From NCBI RefSeq assembly GCF_000718325.1, contig NZ_JOFV01000015.1, positions 16,250 through 80,249 of the forward strand: a stretch of DNA of 64,000 bases. Reading direction: 5' to 3'. Source of the DNA: Oerskovia turbata (lineage in GTDB: Bacteria > Actinomycetota > Actinomycetes > Actinomycetales > Cellulomonadaceae). The notes beneath the pieces were generated by a model. It was not told the origin of the DNA and searched no databases. It saw only the letters and a list, made by a program, of their open reading frames with translations. Positions 19,388 through 31,083 of the stretch are shown here, one piece after another (the stretch's first letter is position 1; the number at the start of each line of letters is the position of its first letter). A program made the translations under genes and the position numbers.

Positions 19388-19490
19388 GGCGCACATTCAA
19401 GCACCATCCGGCGCGGGCTCCGCCGCAGGTCCGCCCGCGGACCGTGCAGGACGCGGACGTCGCCGCCGCGACGCCACGGAGCGACGAGTG

Positions 19491-20198
19491 CTACCAGCCC
19501 CGCTCGCGCCACTCGTCGAGGTGAGGGCGTTCGGCCCCGAGCGTGGTGTCCGCGCCATGGCCCGCGTACACCCACGTGGCGTCGTCGAACCTGTCGAAGA
19601 GCCTGGTCGTGACGTCCGCGTAGAGCTGGGCGAAGCGCTCCGGGTCGTTCGACGTGCTCCCCACCCCACCGGGGAACAGCGAGTCCCCCGTGAACAGGTG
19701 GGCGCGGCCGGGCACCGCGCCCGGGGCGCTCGCGTGCTCGGGCTCGCGGTAGACGAGCGTGACCGACCCGGGGGTGTGGCCGCGCAGGGCGATCACCTCG
19801 ATCGTGAGATGACCGAGGACGATCGTGTCGCCGTCGTGCAGGGGGCGTGAGATGCCGACGCCGGTCGCCTCGGTGATGGCGTCGACGTCGGGGGCCCCGG
19901 CAGCGAGCTGCGCGCCGGTCGTGGCCTCGATCGAGGCGAGCGCCCCGATGTGGTCGAGGTGCCGGTGCGTCGTGACGACGAGGTCGAGGCGGGCGGTCGG
20001 GGAGCCGTCCCGGACGAGCTCGAGGAGGCGGTCGGGCTCGGCCGCCGCGTCGACGAGGAGCTGGGCGCCGCTCCTGCGGCACGTCAGGAGATAGGCGTTG
20101 TTCCCCGACGGCCCGACGGCGAGCTTGCGGACCTCGACCTCGTCCAGGACCCGCAGGTCGCTCGGGCCTGCGACCGTGACGTCTCCGGTGTATCCCAC
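19491..20198 (-). CDS. MBL-fold metallo-hydrolase
   Basis: Zinc hydrolase of the glyoxalase II-like metallo-beta-lactamase group, 235 residues. Metal ligands: [12 protein letters not shown] (H-x-H-x-D-H), LRGHTPGSV (His), TGDSLFPGG (Asp) and [12 protein letters not shown] (His). Such proteins often act on thioesters or as hydroxyacylglutathione hydrolase-like enzymes; the substrate here is unknown. The frame is open for 87 more codons, but the GTG at 20198 is chosen: GAGGAG lies six bases upstream and the upstream residues look non-coding. Confidence 0.87.
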   Translation of the reverse strand: MGYTGDVTVAGPSDLRVLDEVEVRKLAVGPSGNNAYLLTCRRSGAQLLVDAAAEPDRLLELVRDGSPTARLDLVVTTHRHLDHIGALASIEATTGAQLAAGAPDVDAITEATGVGISRPLHDGDTIVLGHLTIEVIALRGHTPGSVTLVYREPEHASAPGAVPGRAHLFTGDSLFPGGVGSTSNDPERFAQLYADVTTRLFDRFDDATWVYAGHGADTTLGAERPHLDEWRERGW

Positions 20199-20375
20199 GC
20201 CGATCTCCTCGCTGTGCTGGTCGGCGTCCGCGGGCGGCCGGTCGCCGGTGTGACGAGCCTCTCGTGCCGAGTCTCGCACGCCGGGGACGGTGCCTGGCAC
20301 CGTCCAGAACGGTGTGATGCGGACGAGAAGGACACGCCCTGGGGTCCAGCGACGTGGCGACCGACGGGATCCTGG

Positions 20376-20391
20376 TCGAACAGGTGTGCGA
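20376..20391 (+). promoter_or_regulatory. Candidate LexA (SOS) box of uvrA
   Basis: TCGAACAGGTGTGCGA matches the actinobacterial SOS palindrome TCGAAC-N4-GTTCGA at 11 of 12 arm positions. It covers the expected -35 position of the uvrA promoter, so LexA binding would block transcription. Confidence 0.7.
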
Positions 20392-20408
20392 ATGTCAGAG
20401 GTGAGGCA

Positions 20409-20414
20409 TACGAT
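20409..20414 (+). promoter_or_regulatory. Leaderless -10 of uvrA
   Basis: TACGAT, six bases before the GTG at 20421. Confidence 0.6.
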
Positions 20415-20420
20415 GCTTCG

Positions 20421-23400
20421 GTGAGCAACCGCCTTGTCATCGCTGGTGCCCGTGAGCACAACCTCCGCAACGTCGACCTCGACCTGCCGAGGGACCAGCT
20501 CATCGTCTTCACGGGACTCTCCGGGTCCGGAAAGTCCTCCCTCGCGTTCGACACCATCTTCGCCGAGGGGCAGCGCCGCTACGTCGAGTCGCTGTCCGCG
20601 TACGCCCGCCAGTTCCTCGGGCAGATGGACAAGCCGGACGTCGACTTCATCGAAGGGCTGTCACCGGCGGTCTCGATCGACCAGAAGTCGACCAACCGCA
20701 ACCCGCGCTCGACCGTGGGCACCATCACCGAGGTCTACGACTACCTGCGCCTGCTCTTCGCGCGTGCCGGGACGCAGCACTGCCCGGTCTGCGGGGAGAA
20801 GGTCCAGGCGCAGACTCCGCAGCAGATCGTCGACCGCCTCCTGGAGCTGCCCGAGGGGACCCGGTACCAGGTCCTTGCGCCCGTCGTGCGCGGGCGCAAG
20901 GGGGAGTACGGCGAGCTCTTCAAGGAGCTCCAGTCCAAGGGCTTCGCGCGTGCCCGCGTGGACGGGGAGGTCGTCCAGCTCACGGATCCGCCCGCTCTCG
21001 AGAAGAAGCTCAAGCACGACATCGAGGTCGTGATCGACCGCCTCGTCTCGCGCGACGGCGTCCAGCGCCGGCTCACGGACTCGGTCGAGACCGCGCTCGG
21101 GCTCGCGGGAGGACTCGTCCTCGTCGAGCTCGTCGACGCGGACGCGGACGACCCGCAGCGCGAGCGGCGGTTCTCGGAGAAGCGCGCGTGCCCCAACGAC
21201 CACGAGCTCACGCTCGACGAGATCGAGCCCCGCACCTTCTCGTTCAACGCCCCCTACGGTGCGTGCCCCGAGTGCACCGGCATCGGCTTCCGTCTCGAGG
21301 TGGACCCGGACCTCGTGGTCCCGGACGACGAGAAGTCCCTCGCCGAGGGCGCGGTCGCGCCGTGGGCGCAGATCTCGTCGGAGTACTTCACCCGTGTCCT
21401 GACGGCCCTGGCCTCGGACCTGGGCTTCTCCATGGACGTGCCGTGGCGCGCGCTGCCCCAGCGCGCCCAGCAGGCCGTGCTGTACGGGCAGAACCACGAG
21501 GTGCACGTCCGGTACAAGAACCGTTGGGGGCGCGAGCGCCAGTACTCGACCGGCTTCGAGGGGGTCGTGACGTTCCTGGAGCGGCGCCACGGCGAGACCG
21601 AGTCCGAGTGGTCCAAGGAGAAGTACGAGGCGTACATGCGCGAGACGCCGTGCCCGGTGTGCCAGGGCACACGGCTCAAGCCCGAGGTCCTCGCCGTCAA
21701 GGTGGGCGACAAGTCGATCGCCGAGGTCTGCCGGCTCCCTCTGCGCGAGGCCGCGGCCTTCCTCGGGTCGCTCGAGCTGGGTGCACGCCAGAAGGCCATC
21801 GCGACCGAGGTCCTCAAGGAGATCGACGCGCGTCTCGGCTTCTTGCTCGACGTCGGCCTCGACTACCTGTCCCTCGAACGCCCCGCCGGGACCCTCTCGG
21901 GCGGCGAGGCGCAGCGTATCCGGCTCGCGACGCAGATCGGCTCTGGCCTCGTCGGCGTCCTGTACGTGCTCGACGAGCCGAGCATCGGTCTGCACCAGCG
22001 GGACAACCGCCGGCTCATTGACACTCTCACGCGCCTGCGGGACCTCGGGAACACCCTCATCGTCGTCGAGCACGACGAGGACACCATCCGGGCTGCCGAC
22101 TGGATCGTGGACATCGGGCCCGGCGCCGGCGAGCACGGTGGGCGCGTGATCCACTCGGGCGACTACGCGGGCCTCCTGGAGGCTCCGGAGTCCGTCACGG
22201 GCGCCTACCTCGCCGGACGCCGCAGCATCCCGCTGCCCGCCGCGCGTCGCCCCGTCGACAAGGACCGTCGCGTCACGGTCATCGGTGCCCGCGAGCACAA
22301 CCTCGAGGGCATCGACGTGAGCTTCCCGCTCGGCACCCTGACCGCGGTCACGGGGGTCTCGGGGTCGGGCAAGTCCACGCTGGTCAACTCGATCCTCTAC
22401 ACCGTCCTCGCCAACGAGCTCAACGGCGCACGCCAGGTCGCGGGGCGTCACCGTCGGATCACAGGACTCGAGAACCTCGACAAGGTGGTCCACGTCGACC
22501 AGGGGCCCATCGGGCGTACCCCGCGGTCCAACCCCGCCACCTACACGGGCGTCTGGGACCACGTCCGCAAGCTCTTCGCCGAGACGAGCGAGGCCAAGGT
22601 CCGCGGCTACACGCCCGGTCGGTTCTCCTTCAACGTCAAGGGCGGCCGCTGCGAGGCGTGCTCGGGCGACGGCACCATCAAGATCGAGATGAACTTCCTG
22701 CCGGACGTCTACGTCCCGTGCGAGGTGTGCCACGGCGCCCGGTACAACCGCGAGACGCTCGAGGTGCACTTCAAGGGCAAGACGGTCGCGGACGTGCTCG
22801 ACATGCCCATCGAGGAGGCCTCGGAGTTCTTCGCCGCGGTCCCGACGATCTCGCGGCACCTCAAGACGCTGTCCGAGGTCGGCCTCGGGTACGTGCGCCT
22901 GGGGCAACCGGCGCCCACGCTCTCGGGTGGTGAGGCCCAGCGCGTCAAGCTCGCGAGCGAGCTGCAGAAGCGCTCGACGGGACGGACCATCTACGTCCTG
23001 GACGAGCCGACGACTGGGCTGCACTTCGAGGACATCCGCAAGCTCCTGGCAGTGCTCCAGTCGCTCGTCGACAAGGGCAACTCGGTGCTCGTGATCGAGC
23101 ACAACCTTGACGTCATCAAGAACGCCGACTGGGTCATCGACATGGGGCCGGAAGGCGGGTCCGGCGGTGGTCGGGTCATCGCGGAGGGGACGCCCGAGCA
23201 GGTGGCTGCGGTCCCCGCGAGCCACACGGGGCGCTTCCTCGCCGAGGTCCTCACGGGCGACCCCATCCCGGTCGCGCCCCTACCCGAGAAGTCGCCCGCC
23301 GCCAAGGCCGGGACGGGCAAGGCGACGGCGGCGAAGGCCCCCCGCAAGACCGCTGCGCGCAAGTCGTCCACGACAGCGGCGGCCACGGAGGGCTCCTCGT

Positions 23401-23450
23401 CGGTCACGGCCGCGGCCGCCCTGAAGAAGGCTGCGCCCGCGAGTGACTGA
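20421..23450 (+). CDS. uvrA: Excinuclease ABC subunit A
   Basis: Damage-sensing ATPase of nucleotide excision repair, 1,009 residues, acting as a dimer that loads UvrB. Two ABC ATPase modules: Walker [15 protein letters not shown] (first) and [14 protein letters not shown] (second); signatures [12 protein letters not shown] and [12 protein letters not shown]. Zinc-finger Cys pairs are [23 protein letters not shown] and [15 protein letters not shown]. The last 60 residues form an Ala/Lys-rich tail beyond the usual end, probably disordered. The GTG at 20421 gives the family N terminus; 157 upstream codons are open but cross the SOS box and promoter. Confidence 0.98.
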   Translation: MSNRLVIAGAREHNLRNVDLDLPRDQLIVFTGLSGSGKSSLAFDTIFAEGQRRYVESLSAYARQFLGQMDKPDVDFIEGLSPAVSIDQKSTNRNPRSTVGTITEVYDYLRLLFARAGTQHCPVCGEKVQAQTPQQIVDRLLELPEGTRYQVLAPVVRGRKGEYGELFKELQSKGFARARVDGEVVQLTDPPALEKKLKHDIEVVIDRLVSRDGVQRRLTDSVETALGLAGGLVLVELVDADADDPQRERRFSEKRACPNDHELTLDEIEPRTFSFNAPYGACPECTGIGFRLEVDPDLVVPDDEKSLAEGAVAPWAQISSEYFTRVLTALASDLGFSMDVPWRALPQRAQQAVLYGQNHEVHVRYKNRWGRERQYSTGFEGVVTFLERRHGETESEWSKEKYEAYMRETPCPVCQGTRLKPEVLAVKVGDKSIAEVCRLPLREAAAFLGSLELGARQKAIATEVLKEIDARLGFLLDVGLDYLSLERPAGTLSGGEAQRIRLATQIGSGLVGVLYVLDEPSIGLHQRDNRRLIDTLTRLRDLGNTLIVVEHDEDTIRAADWIVDIGPGAGEHGGRVIHSGDYAGLLEAPESVTGAYLAGRRSIPLPAARRPVDKDRRVTVIGAREHNLEGIDVSFPLGTLTAVTGVSGSGKSTLVNSILYTVLANELNGARQVAGRHRRITGLENLDKVVHVDQGPIGRTPRSNPATYTGVWDHVRKLFAETSEAKVRGYTPGRFSFNVKGGRCEACSGDGTIKIEMNFLPDVYVPCEVCHGARYNRETLEVHFKGKTVADVLDMPIEEASEFFAAVPTISRHLKTLSEVGLGYVRLGQPAPTLSGGEAQRVKLASELQKRSTGRTIYVLDEPTTGLHFEDIRKLLAVLQSLVDKGNSVLVIEHNLDVIKNADWVIDMGPEGGSGGGRVIAEGTPEQVAAVPASHTGRFLAEVLTGDPIPVAPLPEKSPAAKAGTGKATAAKAPRKTAARKSSTTAAATEGSSSVTAAAALKKAAPASD

Positions 23451-23510
23451 GCCCGCCCGTCGAGCACCCGCAGGAACCATGCCCGACGGGGCCCGGGACC
23501 CGCTCCCGTC

Positions 23511-23540
23511 GGAGCCCGGGACCCGGGCGCCGGGGGCTCC
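23511..23540. terminator. Probable terminator between uvrA and osmC gene
   Basis: GGAGCCC (23511-23517) pairs with GGGCTCC (23534-23540), with further G/C pairing inside. It lies between convergent genes. The area also repeats GCCCGGGACCC twice directly, so other folds are possible. Confidence 0.5.
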
Positions 23541-24026
23541 TCAGGCCGCGTGCGTGCGCAGCGGTGCGGGTTCGAGGAGCACGGGGAAGTTCACCGAGCG
23601 CGCCAGGAAGCAGTGGTCGTGCGCGCGGCGGTGGATCTCGGCGACGGCGGCCTCGCTGACCCCAGGCCCGTCGTCGACCACGACGTGCGGGTGCAGCGTC
23701 ACGTCCGTGAACTGTCCGGCCCCCGCGGACTCGACCCGCATCGTGCCGGTCACCTCGTCCGTGTAGTCGCGCACGACGACCCCCGCAGCCGACGCGAGGT
23801 GCAGGAACCACAGCATGTGGCACTGCGACAGGCTCGCGACGAACAGCTCCTCGGGGCTGTACCGGCCCGGGTCGCCGCGGAACGCGGGGTCGGCCGAGCC
23901 AGGGATCGTCGGCCGACCGGCGAGCGCGACGTCGTGGTCGCGGCTGTACGCGGTGTAGGTGGTGGTTCCGGTCTGGCCTGCGCCGGTCCAGCGGACCGTC
24001 GCGGCGTAGGAGTGAAGAGCGCCCAT
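23541..24026 (-). CDS. OsmC-family protein
   Basis: 161 residues, OsmC/Ohr fold. Family members are thiol peroxidases acting on organic hydroperoxides. Two redox Cys are present: ELFVASLSQCHMLWFL and RAHDHCFLARSVNFPV. The order and the long N-terminal strand with TYTAYSRDH place it with the general OsmC group rather than true Ohr. Which hydroperoxide it acts on cannot be told. It converges on uvrA and is divergent from uvrC, with 103 bases between the two start codons; it has its own leaderless-type -10. Confidence 0.87.
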   Translation of the reverse strand: MGALHSYAATVRWTGAGQTGTTTYTAYSRDHDVALAGRPTIPGSADPAFRGDPGRYSPEELFVASLSQCHMLWFLHLASAAGVVVRDYTDEVTGTMRVESAGAGQFTDVTLHPHVVVDDGPGVSEAAVAEIHRRAHDHCFLARSVNFPVLLEPAPLRTHAA

Positions 24027-24032
24027 GCGGTC

Positions 24033-24038
24033 ACCCTA
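24033..24038 (-). promoter_or_regulatory. Leaderless -10 of the osmC-family gene
   Basis: TAGGGT on the minus strand, six bases before the ATG at 24026. Confidence 0.6.
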
Positions 24039-24116
24039 GCGGCGGTCGGGCTCCCGCGTGTGACCGGCGTCACGCGAGGCGGGCCTCCGAGGTCCCTGAC
24101 TGTGGGTGCGCTGTCC

Positions 24117-24122
24117 TAGGCT
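24117..24122 (+). promoter_or_regulatory. Leaderless -10 of uvrC
   Basis: TAGGCT, seven bases before the ATG at 24130. Confidence 0.6.
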
Positions 24123-24129
24123 GGCGGAC

Positions 24130-26238
24130 ATGGCTGATCCGTCCTCGTACCGCCCCGCACCGGGGGAGATCCCCACGTCACCGGGCGTCTATCGCTTCCG
24201 CGACGAGCACGGCCGCGTCATCTACGTCGGCAAGGCGAAGAACCTGCGAGCACGCCTCGGCAGCTACTTCCAGGACCTGACGAACCTCCACTACCGCACC
24301 CAGACGATGGTCACGACCGCCGCCTCGGTGGAGTGGACGGTCGTGGGCACCGAGGTCGAGGCCCTCGCGCTCGAGTACTCGTGGATCAAGGAGTTCGACC
24401 CGCGGTTCAACGTCAAGTATCGCGACGACAAGTCCTACCCGTACCTCGCGGTGACCCTGGGGGAGCAGTTCCCGCGCGCCCAGGTCATGCGTGGTGCCAA
24501 GCGTCCCGGGACCCGCTACTTCGGCCCCTACGGGCACGCGTGGGCGATCCGCGAGACGCTCGACCTGCTGCTGCGGGTCTTCCCGGTCCGCACGTGCTCG
24601 GCGGGCGTCTTCAAGCGGGCCCAGCAGACGGGACGCCCGTGCCTGCTCGGCTACATCGACAAGTGCTCGGCGCCCTGCGTGGGACGCATCACGCCCGAGG
24701 ACCACCACGCGCTCGCCGAGGACTTCTGCGACTTCATGGCGGGCGACACCGCGAAGTTCATCCGCCGGGTAGAGGCGAAGATGAAGGAAGCGGCAGCGGC
24801 CATGGAGTACGAGCAGGCCGCCCGCCTGCGCGACGACATCCTGGCTCTCGAACGAGCCATGGAGAAGAACGCCGTCGTGCTCGGCGACGCCACGGACGCG
24901 GACATCTTCGCGCTCGCGGGCGACGAGCTCGAGGCCGCGGTGCAGGTCTTCCACGTGCGCGGAGGTCGAATCCGCGGCCAGCGCGGCTGGATCGTCGAGA
25001 AGGTCGAGGACGTGACCGACGCCGAGCTCGTCGAGCACCTCCTGCAGCAGGTCTACGGCTCGGTCGACGAGGCCCTCGGCGACTCCTCGACCCCGTCGTC
25101 GAGCGTCGTCCCCCGAGAGGTGCTCGTCCCGGTCCTGCCGCCCGACACCGAGCAGGTCGTCGCGTGGCTCACTGGCCTGCGGGGCGCCAAGGTCGACGTC
25201 CGCGTGCCCCAGCGGGGCGACAAGCGCGAGCTCGCCGCGACCGTGCACAAGAACGCCGAGCACGCCCTCGCGCTGCACCGCACGCGGCGCGCGGGCGACC
25301 TGACCACACGCAGCCAGGCGCTGCGCGAGATCCAGGAGGCGCTGGGGTTGGACACCGCGCCCCTGCGCATCGAGTGCTACGACGTGTCCACCACGCAGGG
25401 CACGCACCAGGTCGCCTCCATGGTCGTCTTCGAGGACGGGCTCGCGCGCAAGAGCGAGTACCGCCACTTCGCTGTCCGCGGGCCTGAGGGGCTGGGAGCG
25501 CGCGACGACACCGCAGCCATGCACGAGGTCATCACGCGTCGCTTCAAGCGCTACCTCGCCGACCGCTCCCAGGCCACGGACGTCGAGATGGACCTGGGCG
25601 CCGACGACGACACCGCGAGCGACGCGGACGCCGTCGCCGCAGGCTACGTCCCGCGCTCGGGCGAGGTGGGCGCGGACGCCCCTGCGGGCCGCGCCGCCCG
25701 CTTCGCCTACCCGCCCAACCTCGTGGTGGTCGACGGTGGGCCGCCCCAGGTCGCCGCGGCCGCCCGGGCCCTCGCCGAGCTCGGCATCGACGACGTCGCG
25801 CTCTGCGGTCTCGCGAAGCGGCTGGAGGAGGTCTGGCTCCCGGGGGAGGACTACCCCGTGATCCTGCAGCGCAGCTCCGAGGGGCTGTACCTGCTGCAGC
25901 GGGTCCGGGACGAGGCCCACAGGTTCGCGATCTCCTACCACCGCAAGAAGCGCGGCAAGGCCATGACCGCCTCGGTGCTGGACGACGTCCCGGGCCTCGG
26001 GCCCGCGCGCAAGAAGGCGCTCCTCACCCACTTCGGGTCGCTCAAGCGGTTGCGTGCCGCGTCGGCGGAAGAGATCGCGACCGTCCCCGGGATGGGCGCC
26101 GCGACCGCGGCGGCCGTCGTGTCCGCGCTCGGGCCCGCGACGCCGTCGCCCGCCGATGCGACGTCCGGCGACGCCCCGACCGACAGCTCCGAGGCTGCCC
26201 CCGTGACCGGCACGTCGGGGGAGACGGCGCCGGCGTGA
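24130..26238 (+). CDS. uvrC: Excinuclease ABC subunit C
   Basis: Makes both incisions in nucleotide excision repair. 702 residues. N-terminal GIY-YIG nuclease ([20 protein letters not shown]), a Cys cluster region (RTCSAG to DKCSAPCVG), a UVR domain that meets UvrB ([20 protein letters not shown]), the RNase H-like second nuclease ([19 protein letters not shown], with the catalytic Asp; VVDGGPPQV), and a C-terminal helix-hairpin-helix pair ([20 protein letters not shown]). The last 40 residues are Ala/Thr/Ser-rich and likely disordered. It has its own promoter. No SOS box was seen. Confidence 0.98.
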   Translation: MADPSSYRPAPGEIPTSPGVYRFRDEHGRVIYVGKAKNLRARLGSYFQDLTNLHYRTQTMVTTAASVEWTVVGTEVEALALEYSWIKEFDPRFNVKYRDDKSYPYLAVTLGEQFPRAQVMRGAKRPGTRYFGPYGHAWAIRETLDLLLRVFPVRTCSAGVFKRAQQTGRPCLLGYIDKCSAPCVGRITPEDHHALAEDFCDFMAGDTAKFIRRVEAKMKEAAAAMEYEQAARLRDDILALERAMEKNAVVLGDATDADIFALAGDELEAAVQVFHVRGGRIRGQRGWIVEKVEDVTDAELVEHLLQQVYGSVDEALGDSSTPSSSVVPREVLVPVLPPDTEQVVAWLTGLRGAKVDVRVPQRGDKRELAATVHKNAEHALALHRTRRAGDLTTRSQALREIQEALGLDTAPLRIECYDVSTTQGTHQVASMVVFEDGLARKSEYRHFAVRGPEGLGARDDTAAMHEVITRRFKRYLADRSQATDVEMDLGADDDTASDADAVAAGYVPRSGEVGADAPAGRAARFAYPPNLVVVDGGPPQVAAAARALAELGIDDVALCGLAKRLEEVWLPGEDYPVILQRSSEGLYLLQRVRDEAHRFAISYHRKKRGKAMTASVLDDVPGLGPARKKALLTHFGSLKRLRAASAEEIATVPGMGAATAAAVVSALGPATPSPADATSGDAPTDSSEAAPVTGTSGETAPA

Positions 26239-26385
26239 CGGCTCAGGGCGCGTCCTCGTCCGCGGGGACCGCTCCGCGCAGGGTGCGCGACGTCGTCGGG
26301 CCGGAGGCAGGGCCCGAACACACGTCCGGACACGCCCGGGACGCGCACCACGGCCCACGGGACCAGGGCTCCGCGACCGGGCTGG

Positions 26386-26391
26386 CATGCT
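26386..26391 (+). promoter_or_regulatory. Possible leaderless -10 of rapZ
   Basis: CATGCT, six bases before the ATG at 26398. The 159 bases between uvrC and rapZ show no other clear element. Confidence 0.45.
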
Positions 26392-26397
26392 GGTGAC

Positions 26398-27336
26398 ATG
26401 AGCAGCGAACCCTCCCCGACGACCGTCCCGCAGGGCATCCCCGCGATCGAGGCGACCACGCACGCCCCCGAGCGGTCCGACGCCGAGGTCCTGGTGATCA
26501 CCGGGATGTCGGGCGCCGGTCGCTCGCGAGCGGCCGCGGTGCTCGAGGACCTGGACTGGTACGTCGTCGACAACATGCCGCCGCGCATGCTCGTGCCGCT
26601 CGTCGACATGATGACCCGCGCGGGGTCGAGCGTGCAGCGGATCGCGGCCGTCGTCGACGTGCGCGGGGGCGGGTTCTTCACGGACCTCCTCGACGTCCTC
26701 AAGCATCTGCGGGACGCCGGGGTGTTCTACCGGATCCTGTTCCTCGACGCGTCCGACGAGGTCCTCGTGCGTCGCTACGAGCAGGTCCGTCGTCCGCACC
26801 CGCTGCAGGGCAACGGGCGCATCCTGGACGGGATCGCGGAGGAGAGGCGGCTGGTCGCGAGCGTCGAGGAGCGCGCCGACGTCGTGATCGACACCTCGGA
26901 GCTCAACGTCCACGATCTCGCCCGAGAGGTCCGCGCCGCCGTCGCCCAGGGGACGCCCGACACGCTGCGCATCAACGTGGTCTCTTTCGGGTTCAAGTAC
27001 GGGATCCCGCTCGACGCGGACCACGTCGTCGACATGCGGTTCCTCGCCAACCCCTACTGGATCACCGAGCTGCGACACCTCACGGGACGAGACCGCGCCG
27101 TACGGGACTACGTGCTGGCCCGCCCGGGGGCCCTCGAGTTCGTCGACCGGTACGTCAGCGCGCTCGAGCCCGTCCTGGCCGGATACCTGGCCGAGGAGAA
27201 GCGGTACGTGACCATCGCCGTGGGCTGCACCGGCGGCAAGCACCGGTCCGTCGCCATCTCCGAGGTGCTCGCCCAGCGGCTGCGCGCCGCGGGGCAACGC
27301 GTCACGGTGACGGCCCGCGACCTCGGCAAGGAGTAG
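26398..27336 (+). CDS. rapZ: RapZ-family nucleotide-binding protein
   Basis: 312 residues. The N-terminal P-loop domain has Walker A ITGMSGAGRS, then LEDLDWYVVDNMPPRML, and VRRYEQVRRPHPL. The C-terminal domain is the RapZ-specific part: VSFGFKYGIPLDADHVVDMR and VGCTGGKHRSVAISE. In E. coli RapZ directs RNase E to the small RNA GlmZ. Actinobacteria lack that system, so the role here is open; it probably senses a cell-envelope metabolite and forms one unit with yvcK and whiA. It ends two bases before yvcK. Confidence 0.93.
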   Translation: MSSEPSPTTVPQGIPAIEATTHAPERSDAEVLVITGMSGAGRSRAAAVLEDLDWYVVDNMPPRMLVPLVDMMTRAGSSVQRIAAVVDVRGGGFFTDLLDVLKHLRDAGVFYRILFLDASDEVLVRRYEQVRRPHPLQGNGRILDGIAEERRLVASVEERADVVIDTSELNVHDLAREVRAAVAQGTPDTLRINVVSFGFKYGIPLDADHVVDMRFLANPYWITELRHLTGRDRAVRDYVLARPGALEFVDRYVSALEPVLAGYLAEEKRYVTIAVGCTGGKHRSVAISEVLAQRLRAAGQRVTVTARDLGKE

Positions 27337-27338
27337 TC

Positions 27339-28301
27339 GTGACCCTCGTCAACCCGGCCGTCGTCGCGCTCGGTGGCGGGCACGGTCTGTCCGCGACGCT
27401 CTCGGCGCTGCGTCTCATGTCCGACCGCATCACGGCCGTCGTGACGGTCGCCGACGACGGCGGGTCCTCCGGTCGGCTGCGCACCGAGCTCGGCGTGCTC
27501 CCGCCCGGGGACCTGCGCATGGCGCTCGCCGCGCTGTGCGACGACTCGGAGTGGGGACGGACGTGGAGCTCGGTCCTGCAGCACAGGTTCTCCTCGAGCG
27601 GCGACCTCGACCAGCACGCGGTGGGCAACCTCCTGATCGTCGCGCTGTGGGAGCTGCTCGACGACCCGGTCGCAGGTCTCGACTGGGTCGGCAAGCTCCT
27701 CGGCGCCCGGGGGCGCGTCCTACCCATGGCCGCGGTGCCCCTCGGCATCGAGGTCGACGTCCGGACGGACGAGGGCCTCTCGACGATCGTCGGGCAGAGC
27801 AAGGTCGCGGTGACGCACGACCGCATCGAGCAGCTGCGTCTCGTGCCCCCCGACCCGCCGGCCTGCCCCGAAGCCGTGGAAGCCGTCATGGGGGCCGACT
27901 GGGTGGTCCTCGGGCCGGGGTCCTGGTACTCCTCGGTCATGCCGCACCTGCTCGTGCCCGAGCTCGCGCGCGCACTGCACGAGACCACGGCCCGGCGCTG
28001 CGTCGTCCTCAACCTCTCGAACACCGCGGGTGAGACCTACGGGATGACCGCCACCGACCACCTCGAGGCGCTGCACAAGCACGCACCCAGCCTGCGCATC
28101 GACGCGGTGCTCACGGACCCGAGCGCGGTCGACGACATCGGCCTGCTCGCGGACGAGTCGGCCCGGACCGGCGCCCGGCTGCTGCTGCGCCAGGTGGGGC
28201 GCTCGGACGGCACGCCGCGGCACGACGCGCTGCGGCTCGCGGCGGCGTTGCGCGACGTGTTCGACGGGGTCCTGGGGGACGTGGGGCCCGCGTCGCGCTG
28301 A
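27339..28301 (+). CDS. yvcK: YvcK/CofD-like protein
   Basis: 320 residues. The opening VVALGGGHGLSATLSALR is the Rossmann loop of the YvcK family, followed by TVADDGGSSGRLR and LPPGDLRMALAAL; DQHAVGNLLIVAL and GPGSWYSS line the ligand site. YvcK of Bacillus binds UDP-sugars and supports cell-wall synthesis on gluconeogenic carbon; CofD itself makes F420 but has a different C-terminal half. A GTG start two bases after rapZ implies coupling. Confidence 0.93.
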   Translation: MTLVNPAVVALGGGHGLSATLSALRLMSDRITAVVTVADDGGSSGRLRTELGVLPPGDLRMALAALCDDSEWGRTWSSVLQHRFSSSGDLDQHAVGNLLIVALWELLDDPVAGLDWVGKLLGARGRVLPMAAVPLGIEVDVRTDEGLSTIVGQSKVAVTHDRIEQLRLVPPDPPACPEAVEAVMGADWVVLGPGSWYSSVMPHLLVPELARALHETTARRCVVLNLSNTAGETYGMTATDHLEALHKHAPSLRIDAVLTDPSAVDDIGLLADESARTGARLLLRQVGRSDGTPRHDALRLAAALRDVFDGVLGDVGPASR

Positions 28302-28483
28302 GACTCGCCCGGACGCGCGAACCCTTCCGAGCAGGCCGCTGCCACGACCACCGGGCCTCGTCAGACCACAGGGCCCCCGGCACCCTATGCAGGTGTCCGA
28401 GCGGTCGGCCGTGCGGTCGGCGTGGCGCCGTGCCGCGGTGCGGCGCCTGGCAGAAGGCGGTCACGATCGTTGCTCGTTGATGG

Positions 28484-28489
28484 GAGGAT
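28484..28489 (+). promoter_or_regulatory. Possible -10 or Shine-Dalgarno overlap before whiA
   Basis: GAGGAT, six bases before the ATG at 28496. GGGAGG at 28482-28487 could instead be a ribosome-binding site on a longer mRNA; the sequence does not decide. Confidence 0.3.
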
Positions 28490-28495
28490 GTCGGC

Positions 28496-29476
28496 ATGGC
28501 GTTGACGGCACAGGTGAAGGACGAGCTCGCGCGACTCAAGGTGGACAAGACCTCCTGCCGCAAGGCGGAGGTCTCCGCCATGCTGCGGTTCTCGGGAGGG
28601 CTGCACATCATCTCGGGGCGCATCGTGATCGAGGCGGAGCTGGACACGGCGATCGCGGCCCGACGGCTCCGGCAGACGATCAGCGACGTGTACGGACACA
28701 CGAGCGAGCTGATCGTGGTCTCGGCCGGAGGGTTGCGCCGCAGCAGCCGGTACGTCGTGCGGGTCGTCAAGGACGGCGAGTCGCTCGCCCGGCAGACGGG
28801 CCTGCTCGACAACCGTGGCCGTCCGGTGCGCGGGCTGCCTCCGCAGGTCGTCTCCGCCGGGGTCGGGGAGGCCGAGGCGGCGTGGCGCGGCGCCTTCCTC
28901 GCGCACGGCTCGCTGACCGAGCCCGGTCGCTCGTCGGCCCTCGAGGTGACGTGCCCCGGGCCTGAGGCCGCGCTCGCCCTCGTCGGCGCCGCGCGGCGCC
29001 TGGGGATCGCCGCGAAGGCGCGCGAGGTCCGTGGCGTGGACCGGGTCGTGATCAGGGACGGTGAGGCCATCAGCGCGATGCTGACGCGGCTGGGGGCTCA
29101 CGAGACCGTTGTCGTCTGGGAGGAGCGGCGCCAGCGCCGCGAGGTGCGCGGGACGGCCAACCGCCTCGCGAACTTCGACGACGCCAACCTGCGCCGGTCG
29201 GCGCGTGCCGCGGTGGCTGCCGGGGCCCGCGTCGAGCGGGCGTTCGAGATCCTGGGCCCTGACCTGCCGGACCACCTCCGCGAGGCCGGAGAGCTGCGGC
29301 TCGCCCACAAGCAGGCCTCGCTCGAGGAGCTGGGGCAGCTCGCCGAGCCGCCGCTGACCAAGGACGCCGTGGCGGGCCGCATCCGCAGGCTCTTGTCGAC
29401 CGCGGACAAGCGGGCGGCCGAGCTCGGGATCCCGGACACCGAGGCAGGCCTGAGCCCGGACCTGCTCGACGTCTGA
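28496..29476 (+). CDS. whiA: Sporulation/division regulator WhiA
   Basis: DNA-binding protein of 326 residues. The N-terminal two-thirds is the LAGLIDADG homing-endonuclease-like fold without catalytic residues (from [18 protein letters not shown] to about residue 220). The C-terminal helix-turn-helix is [20 protein letters not shown] with the following [11 protein letters not shown]. In Streptomyces WhiA works with WhiB to control cell division genes; it is conserved in non-sporulating actinobacteria. It is third in the rapZ-yvcK-whiA set, 194 bases after yvcK. Confidence 0.95.
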   Translation: MALTAQVKDELARLKVDKTSCRKAEVSAMLRFSGGLHIISGRIVIEAELDTAIAARRLRQTISDVYGHTSELIVVSAGGLRRSSRYVVRVVKDGESLARQTGLLDNRGRPVRGLPPQVVSAGVGEAEAAWRGAFLAHGSLTEPGRSSALEVTCPGPEAALALVGAARRLGIAAKAREVRGVDRVVIRDGEAISAMLTRLGAHETVVVWEERRQRREVRGTANRLANFDDANLRRSARAAVAAGARVERAFEILGPDLPDHLREAGELRLAHKQASLEELGQLAEPPLTKDAVAGRIRRLLSTADKRAAELGIPDTEAGLSPDLLDV

Positions 29477-29568
29477 CTGCTCGGCACTCACGAGCCACGC
29501 ACGAGCCACGCACGAGCCCAGGTCCGCCGGCTGTACGCCGACGCGAGGAGGCCCGGACGACACGCCGA

Positions 29569-29602
29569 CGAGGGGCGCGCGCCGCACGGCGCGCGCCCCT
29601 CG
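29569..29602. terminator. Terminator after whiA
   Basis: Perfect 15-bp stem (29569-29583 with 29588-29602) with a GCAC loop and no T tract. Confidence 0.85.
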
Positions 29603-29718
29603 TGCGGTCGCGACCGGTGCCCCCGTGTGACGTCGATCTCTGACCCCGGTCACATTCCCACGGTGCGTCCAGGGGCGTCTCAGATCCGTCTCCAGGTCAC
29701 GGGATGGGGAGCATTGGG

Positions 29719-29726
29719 TATAGGAT
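29719..29726 (+). promoter_or_regulatory. Probable gap promoter (-10)
   Basis: TATAGGAT contains two overlapping -10 hexamers (TATAGG and TAGGAT). It is the only AT-rich block in the region and implies a 5' leader of about 215 bases. Confidence 0.5.
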
Positions 29727-29883
29727 CGGGGATGTCAGGTGACAAAGACGTGCTCCTTCACTGAGGTCTTCGGGACCCTGTTGAGTCGCAGCTGTCGCTG
29801 TGACCCTGCGAGATCCCCGGAGTCCACGCCGCGAGGCATCCAGTGGGGGAGTACTTCGCCGTTACCACCTACGTACGCCGTAG

Positions 29884-30951
<1,068 letters not shown>

Positions 30952-30980
30952 TCTCCGTCCTTCGTGACGTGAGGTGAATT

Positions 30981-31033
30981 CTGCGTCCGCGTGCGTGGCC
31001 GGCCCGGTTGGCCGCCCATGCACGCGGACGCAG
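30981..31033 (+). terminator. Large hairpin between gap and pgk
   Basis: Perfect 14-bp outer stem (30981-30994 with 31020-31033) closing a GC-rich loop that can form an inner GGCCGG/CCGGTTGGCC-type stem. It may terminate part of transcription or protect the gap mRNA, giving gap a higher yield than pgk. Confidence 0.6.
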
Positions 31034-31083
31034 TCATGTGTGACGTGACCTGTTTCGACCCTGTTCAGACCAGGAGTGTGCTC

